Shown here: in pieces, positions 42,374 to 50,250 of the stretch
Numbering within the stretch: position 1 is the stretch's first letter
How the letters are laid out: each line of letters starts with the position of its first letter
From: Thaumarchaeota archaeon CSP1-1
GTDB taxonomy: Archaea > Thermoproteota > Nitrososphaeria > Nitrososphaerales > Nitrosopumilaceae
Reading direction: 5' to 3'
Length of the DNA: 50,250 nucleotides
NCBI GenBank assembly: GCA_001443365.1
Contig: LDXL01000001.1
Coordinates: 176,289-226,538 of the forward strand
Notes under the pieces: model-generated
Seen by the model: only the letters and a program-made list of their open reading frames with translations
What the model was told of the DNA's origin: nothing
Databases searched by the model: none
Program-made: the position numbers and the translations under genes

Positions 42374-42962
42374 ACCCTACAACTCCATTTGCATTAACTC
42401 CCCAAGTAACTGGTGAAATGTACATAAATCCATCAGTATCAGTTTCAAAATTAAGTTGAGGAAGAGTATTTGATGGAGGTGCTTGCAGTGAAGCAGGTCC
42501 TGCAAATGCCGTACCTGTCACTGGATTATACATGCTTCCATGACATGGACACTCTCCCCTTTTTCGTCCTTCCTGTGGCCAATATTTCCACAAACACCAC
42601 AAGTGGAGGCATATCATACTATAAGCGCGAAATGAGCTAATGTCATCTTTTGTGCCTCCAAGTTCTTCTGGCAATCTAATAAATTGCCATTTTCGAAATG
42701 CTTCTCCATCAAGAACTCTATCACCTGTTTTTGGATAAGTGATTACTTCAGCATGATTTATTGGAAAAGTTTTAAGATTTGCTTGGGTGCCGTCAGGTAA
42801 AATTACTGGAGCTTTTTCAAGTGAGGCAGTTGAGGGGTTTGGCATAAAGTTTCCCCATGGAACAAAAGGTGCAAATGCAACTGCGGTGCCACCTGCACCT
42901 AATAGTTTCAAAAAGTCTCTTCTGGATAGCGGTTTTGTTTTTTTACTATCCTGTTCTGACAT
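42354..42962 (-). CDS. Rieske iron-sulfur protein of complex III
   Basis: The 202-residue protein has a twin-arginine export signal SRRDFLKLLGAGG (residues 13-25) that also serves as a membrane anchor. The cluster ligands are C118-x-H120 with disulfide C123, and C138-P-C140-H141 with HGS following. It transfers electrons from quinol to the adjacent copper carrier. First gene of the cytochrome bc-like operon. Confidence 0.95.
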   Translation of the reverse strand: MSEQDSKKTKPLSRRDFLKLLGAGGTAVAFAPFVPWGNFMPNPSTASLEKAPVILPDGTQANLKTFPINHAEVITYPKTGDRVLDGEAFRKWQFIRLPEELGGTKDDISSFRAYSMICLHLWCLWKYWPQEGRKRGECPCHGSMYNPVTGTAFAGPASLQAPPSNTLPQLNFETDTDGFMYISPVTWGVNANGVVGYGRFVK

Positions 42963-43001
42963 GCAGCTCTCGTACTCGCCAAATTGTTTATAAACCTTGT
43001 T

Positions 43002-45245
43002 TCATTTAGACACAGAAATTTTGATTTTCTTTGTGGCAAATAAAACTGTTAGAATGCCGATCGCCAATCCAATAGCAACTCCTAGTATGAGGATATAGTT
43101 TTGATCTGATTCCTGCTTGTCTTCTAGGATTGGAGTAGGGGAAGTAATGCTATGGTCAACATTAAATGAGATTTTTTTGTTGGCTATGTTACCTGCTTTA
43201 TCTTCTGCAAATATTTGGATTTTATAATTGCCTTCTTCAAATTGGCTAGTATCAAATTTTAATTGTGTTTGATCTCGTAGTTCTCCATTAGGTAGTATTA
43301 TTTTTATTCCACCACTGTCTAAAAGATTATCATCAATTACTTCAAAATCAATCAACAAAGTTTCTGAAACTGTCATATCGTCTAATGGAGAATCAATTAC
43401 CAGAGTTGGATTTGTGTTATCAATATTTAATGTAAAAGACTTTGTTACATTAAATCCTACAATATCAGTTGCAGATATTTTTAGCTCGTATGAACCATCT
43501 TTGATTGATTGTGATTCAATAAAGTTTGAAGTGAAATTAAACTCTGTATTATTTAGAAAATATTTTACTTGATCAAGATTATCATCAATTATTTGTGGCA
43601 TAATTGCAATGTGATTATTTACAACTTCGGGTAGAGTTAGGCTAATTATTGGCGCTTTATCATCATGCAAGATTGTTGTAAACTTGGCAGCAATAGCTAT
43701 TGGTTCTGTGGGAGAATCTCCACCAAACAAAGTCGAATGGACCAATAGAGTGTATGTACCTGTTTGATTAATTGGAGTAAACAGAACAGAAGAAGTTTCG
43801 TCCTTGTTTTTTACAGGGAAAAATCCTCCACCCTCACTAAATGGGGTGGTTCCAAGCCAGTCATTAGTAGGCCAGTTCATAAAGTGACCAAATACTCCTG
43901 ATGGAACATTAGTTTGAATTATTCTTCCTTGTGGATCAAAAACAAATGCAGATATGTTAGTATCATCGTTTTCCCAGGAAATGTCTATTGCTCCTGCATT
44001 TATTGACTCATCAGCAATTTCAAAGTAATACTGTCTCCAATCACCTGACATGTAACGATTTATCATGTCAAAAGATCCTTTTACAAATCCATTTCGATAA
44101 AGAATATCCTCATCTTCTGAGGTTGTAATTAATACAGTTCTATCTTTTGTATCAACTAATTTTTTTACACCAAAAGAAATTGGAACGTTAGCTGTGTGTT
44201 TGTCTCCCTCAAACGATAGGAATCCTTGGTATACTCCTGATTGAAAGTCAAGTGGTACGACTATAGTTGCTGTTACATCAGTGGAATTTTTGGGAGGGAT
44301 TTGGATATTTTCATTGTCAAGCCAGATTACATCCCACTTGTCTTTTTTGTAGTAGTTTGAAGTCAATGTAAAATCCATTGAGGTAGAATTTTTTTGTATG
44401 TCACCAAGCCAATAGGAATATTTTGTTGGGACTGGATAAATTCCAACTACAGGTGTACTTTGAAATTTTAGATTAGGTTCTGAAACACGGGCTTCTTGAA
44501 CTGTTCCCCATGAACCACCTCTGTTTACCATCGATATCTCATCACTTGCAATTTTGGTATCGTTATTTTTGTCTACCCAATCATACAAGTAAAGAGAAGA
44601 TATTTTCATGTCATTTGCATAAACTTCTTCTGTTTTATTCATGAATTCATCAAATGGGAAATTTAAATTGAGAATCATTAACGAAGCGTCATCTGGAATA
44701 GGATATGTTTGATCAAAGTAAGAGTAAAGATCGTTGTGTTCTTTAGCATCAACAAGTCTGTAATAATTTGGAATATAAATTCCAGACTTGTTGATTACGG
44801 AATCTTGTAAACGAACAGCAGTTGTTTCATTAAACTCTGTTTGTTTGATAAGTTTGAGAGTCTGAGGTTTTATGGTAATGTCTAGCGGATTATCAGAAGG
44901 ATTCTCAATTGTAAAAACGGCGGTACTTCTTTCTCCTGGAAGAAGTCTTCCTGCAAACCAACTAGTGTTAGGTTGATCTTTTCTAACTAGTTCAAATTTG
45001 TCAATGCCAAATAATGTAGAGTTTATTGAGTTAATTGGGACATCCAAAATCTTCTTTATATTAGCATAGGAAGCATCATTATAGACAATAAATTGGTAAT
45101 CTTCTCCGTTGACAAATTGGACTGCATCATATACATTTACGAGACCTGAACCTTGAGTGAATGGATCGTTATACAAATCAGTGGCAGTAGACATTAAGAT
45201 GTTTTTGATTCTAAGAGGATCATGATTCTGAAAATTTTCATTCAT
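43002..45245 (-). pseudogene. Subtilisin-like (S8) surface protease, C-terminal fragment
   Basis: The 747-residue open frame from an internal ATG is the continuation of the S8 catalytic fragment ending at 45254. The start IKNILMSTATDLYNDPFTQG ends the peptidase domain, followed by Ig/FN3-like beta domains (NIDNTNPTLVIDSP, NVDHSITSP) and a C-terminal membrane helix (ILILGVAIGLAIGILTVLFA) with a basic tail. The protease would be anchored outside the cell. It cannot be translated with the catalytic part without a frame change: one base appears missing near 45257-45262. Confidence 0.8.
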
Positions 45246-45253
45246 ACTTTGAA

Positions 45254-46015
45254 TTAGAACGCTGCACTACCTGAGACTAGTGGGGCAGCCATACTTGTTC
45301 CACCAAAAAGAGTAAATGCGTTTTGTGAAGGATCTTTTTTAATTTTTGATATTGTAGTTGGAGTGAAGCTATATGCACCTATACTCATTATGTCAGGTTT
45401 TGGATCACCAATTATTCCAGGTCCCCTGCTAGAAAAATCTACTACATTGTTGTTATGAACTGTTGTATTGCCAAATCTTGGTTGATCTTTAAATGAGCCG
45501 TAACCAACAAAGACATTGTTAGTAGTTGCCCCAACTGTAATACCATAAGGGGAGGCATTAGGTAGTCCAAGTGTTCCATAACCATGCCCAGAATTTCCTG
45601 CACTTGTTACAATTGTAACACCTGGATAATTATCATCAAGTGTATGAGGAATAACTAGAACACTTAGTATCAATGAAAGTATATCAAGTCCTGGTCCTGA
45701 TTGTAAAGATGGGAAATTAGAAACTCCCCAACTATTTGAGATTATATCTGCACGTGGTTTTCCTTCAAAAACCCATTTGTTATCTTTGCTATCAAATCCT
45801 GCTGCCCACAACCAGGCGTATACAGTATCACCAAACCATAATGCCTTTACAGGAATAATTTTTGCACCTGGTGCAACCCCTTTAATTTTGTATTTACTAG
45901 TATTATTGTAAATATCATATTCTACAACTCCTTTAGATGCAATAGAAGCAGCACTTGATGTACCATGACCAGCTGTATCAGTCATTACACCAAAGAATGT
46001 TCCTTCTGGATCCAT
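45254..46015 (-). pseudogene. Subtilisin-like (S8) surface protease, catalytic middle fragment
   Basis: This fragment has the catalytic His (H17, TDTAGHGTSS), oxyanion Asn (N141, TSAGNSGHG) and nucleophile Ser (S241, FGGTSMAAPLVSG). It lacks the catalytic Asp, which is in the fragment encoded upstream. Reading in this frame continues upstream through KAINGTLLPAMDPEG, which is clearly the natural link to the preceding fragment, and downstream through VLIQSMNEN with one base added. It is read as the middle of a single gene. Confidence 0.8.
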
Positions 46016-46034
46016 AGCAGGAAGTAAGGTGCCG

Positions 46035-47264
46035 TTAATTGCTTTTAGTTATATCGATAGCAGCTTTCTTTCCCTTAATTACACCATAAACATCCATTAC
46101 TTGTGCACCGATAGTTCCAGCACTATAATCTGACTTGCCATCATCATCAAAGTCATAGACTAGATGCTCGTTTCCACTACCAAGAACTATTGGTTTTTCA
46201 TCTGTAAAGTCAAAATCGTAATCTGGTTGTTCACCTTTTTTTAAATCAAATCTTGTAAAATCCTTCCAGGAAGATGACAAGTCAGGGATAATGGTATCGT
46301 ATAATCCAGGAGTATGTGAATCAATCACAAGTACTGGCACTACCTGGACACCAGCTAGTGCTCCTTGCAGTGCGCCTTGATAGATAATTCCTAGTTTATA
46401 ATTTCCACTTTTTGATACAATGTAATCACGGTTGTTCTTACCAATTTTCATATCATCTGTCAGAGTACCATTAAAAATTGGTGCTGAACCAAACGATGGA
46501 AAAAATGAATTGTATATTGATATTGTTGTACCATTGTTATTTTGGTTGAGGTCTAAAAATACACCTTCACGAGTAATGTATACTGACGAGGTTACATTTT
46601 CTGGTAGAGCATTTGTATAGTTCCTAATGATTCCCATTTCGTTAATGTTTGCAACAAATGTATTGTTTGTTAATACTATTCCTTGACCATCAGCATCTAG
46701 CATTATCGGATGATTATTCTTATCTCTTGCAAGAGAGTCCATGATATCAGGATTCGAAAAATCAACTCCAGTATCTACAACTGCAATGTTTACACCAGCT
46801 CCAGTGTAACCATATTTGTTAAATGCTTCTTCTGATTTTACAATATTTCCTATTCTAGATATATCTGGAATTTCATTGGTGTTATTTGCTAAATGAAAAT
46901 CTAAAAGAAAGTCTTCAACAACTGTATAACCTGCTGCATTGAATTTTGCTGCTTCATTTTCTGAAAAGACTCCTACTGAGAAAAAACCGTCTTTTGTATT
47001 CACCGAATGAATTAGATTACTCTTGAGTGTTTTTACATCGTTAATTGAGCCATAACCAAAAACTAGATATCTTTTGACATTTTTTTGTTCATTTAATATA
47101 GTTGGTTCTATTTTTACAATTTTTGACGAGTGTTCAATTTTTAAATTGTTGTTTTGAAATGAATTTTGTTGAGGAAGATCACCACCTAAAAATCCCTGTG
47201 AGCTTCCAATTAGTACAGAAAAGAGAAGTATCACAGATAAAAATATAGTCAGCATCCTAGTCAT
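46035..47264 (-). pseudogene. Subtilisin-like (S8) surface protease, N-terminal fragment
   Basis: The 409-residue frame has a signal peptide (MTRMLTIFLSVILLFSVLIG), an inhibitor-I9-like propeptide region, and the start of the peptidase domain with catalytic D164 (NIAVVDTGVDFSNPD). A protease-associated-type insertion follows, ending with KGKKAAIDITK. A run of four A (plus-strand T at 46043-46046) where three would keep frame leads to an early stop at 46035. With the other two fragments it makes a protein of about 1,420 residues, likely a cell-envelope protease. Confidence 0.8.
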
Positions 47265-47316
47265 AATTGGGAACAGTTATTTTTTACTCTTATAGCTATG
47301 TATGTGTTAACAAACC

Positions 47317-48285
47317 CTATCTTCTTCGTGCAAATATTGCAATCTGCAAGGCTACTATAATTCCAATTGAAGCAACAATTGGAAAAAATAAAGAGTTTAG
47401 CTGTATGGAAGCCTCTTCAATATTATTTACTGATGAGGAAATTGACGTTACGCTAGAATCGATATCCTTACTTGCACTCTCAAGGGTTGAACCAAATCCT
47501 TCTATCTCTGACTTTAATCTGTCTAGTTCTCCAGAGGTCTCATCTAAAATTGAGTTTAATTTAACGATTTGTTCTGCAACTCCACTAATATCTTGGCTCA
47601 AAACCGATGTTGCTGCAGAACCATGAGAAATGGTTCCTTTACTAAATGCTACCATGTGAAAAACATATGTTCCCTTTTGTCTAGGAGTATAATCAATATA
47701 GTATAGTCCTTCATGAAGTGTCGCAAATGATTGAGAGAGACTTACAACTTGATCTGTGGGAGTATGAACGTGTGAGGTACCTAACAGTTCATTTGGATCT
47801 CCTCCAACCAAAAGGCCATCACTAGTTACTTGTGCAAATACTCGAAATGGTTGGTCAACTGCAGCAATCTCGGGGGCAAAAACTGATGTAGTTACTCTAC
47901 GTTCTACTGGTACTTCTACAAGCTCAGATGTAGACGTAAACTTGATGTCAACTGTTTTAGAAAGTCCATTTTGAGTTGTACTGATTGCTTCAACAGTATA
48001 CGTTCCATATGGAATTTTTGTAGAGGCATCTGGCCATGTTAAGAGAACGTGGTTAAATGATCCTTCTGAATCTACTATTATTTGATCAAATATGACAATA
48101 GTTCCATCAGGGGCAAATAATCGTAGTATTAGATTTTCATTTGATAGGGCTTTACCATAAACAAAAAGAGGTTGGCCATCTGAATAGACATCGCTGTCAG
48201 TAAATAGATCTAGATCTTCTGCGTATATTGAAGGAATGGTACTTGCAATAATTATTACTGATAAAACCCATACTATTTGTTTCAA
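47317..48285 (-). CDS. Secreted, C-terminally anchored protein with Ig-like domains and coiled coil
   Basis: The 322-residue protein has a signal peptide (MKQIVWVLSVIIIASTIPSIYAE), then two beta-sandwich-type regions (DVYSDGQPLFVYGKALSNEN ... and VFAPEIAAVDQPFRVFAQVT), a predicted coiled coil (about residues 235-295, VAEQIVKLNSILDETSGELDR) and a C-terminal membrane helix (LFFPIVASIGIIVALQIAIF) ending ARRR. It lies between the S-layer-like gene and the protease, and is probably an S-layer-associated or surface anchoring protein; this role is inferred. Confidence 0.75.
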   Translation of the reverse strand: MKQIVWVLSVIIIASTIPSIYAEDLDLFTDSDVYSDGQPLFVYGKALSNENLILRLFAPDGTIVIFDQIIVDSEGSFNHVLLTWPDASTKIPYGTYTVEAISTTQNGLSKTVDIKFTSTSELVEVPVERRVTTSVFAPEIAAVDQPFRVFAQVTSDGLLVGGDPNELLGTSHVHTPTDQVVSLSQSFATLHEGLYYIDYTPRQKGTYVFHMVAFSKGTISHGSAATSVLSQDISGVAEQIVKLNSILDETSGELDRLKSEIEGFGSTLESASKDIDSSVTSISSSVNNIEEASIQLNSLFFPIVASIGIIVALQIAIFARRR

Positions 48286-48405
48286 TTATGAGTATAACAC
48301 TCCTCTCATAGATATTGCTTCTGAAAAAATGATTCTTTGTCTACAACTTACGTTGTCTTTGGTTTTTAAAAAAAAGAAAAAAGGGATAGTTTGATTTTTC
48401 TAGTC

Positions 48406-50250
48406 TTAAATGACGTTTACGGTTGTTTTGACTGGTGGTGATAATGCAGTTGGATTATCTACGCTTTCCCAAACAAACGCTGTTGCAGTGTATGTTCCGG
48501 GTGCGTCAGGTATCCACGACAATGCTGGGCTAAATGATTGTCCAGCAGTTAGTGAACCTGTAATCCATGCTAGTGAAACTGTGACTCCGTTATCATCCTG
48601 GACCTGTACCAAGTATGCAAATGCTTGAGCTCTATCCTGACCGTTCGCTAAGTCGGATGTAATCTGTACCTGTTGGTCCACTGATATCTCACCTAGTGAG
48701 TTACCAAATGCATCAACCACGCGGATACCAGAAGCTGGTGCCCGTTCAAGTGGTGGTACGATTGTTCCGATTATTGAAGTGCCAGTAATATCGAGTTCAT
48801 CTGCAGTTGTGTATGGGTCTGGTAATGTATTGTCCTCATATTCTGCGGTGACTGTGTCACCTTCTGCGACTCTGAGTCTGTGACCAGAAGATTCATCTGT
48901 AACAGTGAAGAACACTGTTCCTTCGAATATTCCAGTTGCCTCATTAGTCTCAGTTACAGTAAGATCAATACCTCCGGCGTCAGAATCTGACCAGACATCA
49001 GTGTCGAAATTATCGACTGCTTCTGGATTCAAGTTCATGTCGGGATCAACTACACGTACTACACCTGTTCCTGTTGCTGGGTAACTTGCTTCTAACCATT
49101 GGACTTCACCGATATTCCATCTGATTAATGCAGATCCTACTACAGTTTCATCCTCAGAGAATTCAAAGGATACTGTAATACCATCGTCATCGTCAGCTGC
49201 TAGGAATCCGTCAGTTGGGCCTACACCTGCGGTAGTTCCGGATGCATCGCCTTCTACTCCATCACCGTCAGCATCATGGGCAGTAAATCCAGTAAGGATT
49301 ACTTCACCTGTAAAGATGCCAGTGTCAGTACCTGTTTCGACTAGCTTGTATGGATCGATATCAGTTCCTCTGGTTGCGACCTTTATTGGGTCTTCAGCAG
49401 AGTTACCAATTTCGTCTATCAAGTTACTATCGAAATTGTGATCAGGTGCGACTATGGTAATGTAGACTTTGTCAGTCCAAGAGTATACTTTTTGATCAAG
49501 TTCCACTGTAGCGCCAAAGTTGGATGTAAAGATTGTCAGATTGATATCCTCATCTTCGTCACCAACATAGTCTGCTCCAGATGGACCCCAGTCAGTGTAT
49601 TCTAATACGACTTCTTCGCCTCGTTCTAACTTGTCACCTGCTAGTGTGTTTGGAATCTCGATGACAACTTGGAATATACCAGTACTGTCACCAGTTTCTC
49701 TCAAAGAGGAAGGCTCTGGATCAAATGCAGCTCCTTCACCACCAGCGTTACCCATGGTAACTGTGGCAGCGTCAGAATCCCATTCGATCGCATCAAGGTC
49801 ATAGGTCTCTGCTCCATCGTTATCTCTATCCCAATCGGGTTCGATAACAGTTAGGATCATGTCAGCTCCTATGATATAGACGGATTTGTCGGATTGTAAT
49901 ACACCGTTTCTTAAGTCAAATGTTGCGGAATCAGTTACAGTATTTGGATCACCAGATGCGTCAGTTGGATCTGTATACTCTACAGTGAGAATATCACCTT
50001 GTAGTATACATGATGTTGCTGGACCACCAAGAGGAACGATCAAGTCGCCCTCTATTCTAAGAAGTGTTGCAGCTGCAGTAGTTGTTGGGCATGAGGCACT
50101 TGCAGGACCATCAAAGTATCTGATAGCAATATCAGATTCAAAGATACCTGCGTCTGGAGCAATCTCATTGATTGGTCCAAAGAGTGTGATGTCGTTGTCA
50201 GTTCCAGTTGGTAACACGGTTAGACCGTTTGAGTGGAGTAGAGTTGCATC
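48406..50250 (-). CDS. S-layer-like surface protein, C-terminal part
   Basis: The open frame continues past the right edge, so the N-terminus is missing; about 614 residues are visible. The sequence is acidic and built of repeated beta-sandwich units with the pattern D-(x)-TGIF-(x)-V (TGIFQVVIEI, TGIFTGEVIL, TGIFEGTVFF) and many DPD/DTD calcium-like sites. This is the composition of the abundant S-layer protein of Nitrosopumilus-type archaea. It ends with an Ig-like domain (GTYTATAFVWESVDNPTA) without a membrane anchor. It would form the outer lattice of the cell. Confidence 0.85.
   Translation of the reverse strand, partial: DATLLHSNGLTVLPTGTDNDITLFGPINEIAPDAGIFESDIAIRYFDGPASASCPTTTAAATLLRIEGDLIVPLGGPATSCILQGDILTVEYTDPTDASGDPNTVTDSATFDLRNGVLQSDKSVYIIGADMILTVIEPDWDRDNDGAETYDLDAIEWDSDAATVTMGNAGGEGAAFDPEPSSLRETGDSTGIFQVVIEIPNTLAGDKLERGEEVVLEYTDWGPSGADYVGDEDEDINLTIFTSNFGATVELDQKVYSWTDKVYITIVAPDHNFDSNLIDEIGNSAEDPIKVATRGTDIDPYKLVETGTDTGIFTGEVILTGFTAHDADGDGVEGDASGTTAGVGPTDGFLAADDDDGITVSFEFSEDETVVGSALIRWNIGEVQWLEASYPATGTGVVRVVDPDMNLNPEAVDNFDTDVWSDSDAGGIDLTVTETNEATGIFEGTVFFTVTDESSGHRLRVAEGDTVTAEYEDNTLPDPYTTADELDITGTSIIGTIVPPLERAPASGIRVVDAFGNSLGEISVDQQVQITSDLANGQDRAQAFAYLVQVQDDNGVTVSLAWITGSLTAGQSFSPALSWIPDAPGTYTATAFVWESVDNPTALSPPVKTTVNVI

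Noticed and set aside
45245-46050. Programmed ribosomal frameshifting in the S8 protease gene
   Set aside because: Neither site has a typical slippery heptamer with stimulatory structure, and two opposite shifts in one gene make indel mutations or sequence errors more likely.
1-50250. CRISPR arrays, rRNA genes and insertion sequences
   Set aside because: No regularly spaced repeats, rRNA-like sequence or transposase genes were seen on either strand.

Overview
The window is chromosomal DNA of an AT-rich ammonia-oxidising-type archaeon (Thaumarchaeota/Nitrososphaerota, most like the marine Nitrosopumilus/Nitrosarchaeum group). Supporting evidence: an archaeal Rpb10, enolase, S2, MEMO and mevalonate operon; KEOPS genes (Kae1, Bud32); archaeosine TGT and Taw1; frequent TTG and GTG starts; a cytochrome b/Rieske/cupredoxin complex III cluster next to a large S-layer-like gene; and many small secreted or zinc-ribbon proteins of thaumarchaeal style. 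No genome comparison could be run, so the lineage is an inference.

Layout. 1-1552 (minus): NAD(P)HX epimerase, a metallo-beta-lactamase hydrolase and the start of a CobT-like gene. 1628-2361: a translin-family protein and tRNA-Leu. 2413-11280 (plus): one long run of overlapping or closely spaced housekeeping genes (rpoN, eno, S2, MEMO, mevalonate kinase, isopentenyl phosphate kinase, IPP isomerase, prenyl synthase, gltX, FAH family), which holds most of the lower archaeal lipid pathway. 11282-14178: a GNAT, a Rieske ferredoxin, UPF0147, a Dot1-like methyltransferase and two small genes.

14290-26735 is accessory DNA. A 20-bp sequence that covers the 3' end of tRNA-His (26716-26735) is repeated in the same orientation with one mismatch at 17573-17592. 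A poorer copy lies at 14290-14306. This is the expected footprint of one or two tandem integrations into tRNA-His. The 9.1-kb segment between the good copies carries a calcium exchanger, a CACHE histidine kinase with a CheY-like regulator, a winged-helix protein, two secreted two-cysteine proteins each paired with a zinc-finger protein, two copies of a small MSTI-type protein, a methyltransferase and a cupredoxin. No integrase was recognised. Three of its intergenic regions carry the same GGCATGCCACAA-type element about 12-15 nt upstream of TATA-like boxes. Two of them are complete divergent palindromes. The island therefore looks like one co-regulated sensory/envelope system, which is the main novel candidate in the window.

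26724-40267 returns to core genes: tRNA-His, CorA, Taw1, RdgB, Bud32, an alcohol dehydrogenase, Kae1, YchF, an AK6-type kinase, archaeosine TGT, ferredoxin, a beta-CASP nuclease, OGG1 and tRNA-Arg. 40264-50250 (minus) is a cell-surface and respiratory block: cupredoxin, cytochrome b, Rieske protein, a very large subtilisin-like protease broken by two opposite frameshifts, a membrane-anchored secreted protein and the 3' part of an S-layer-like protein that runs off the window.
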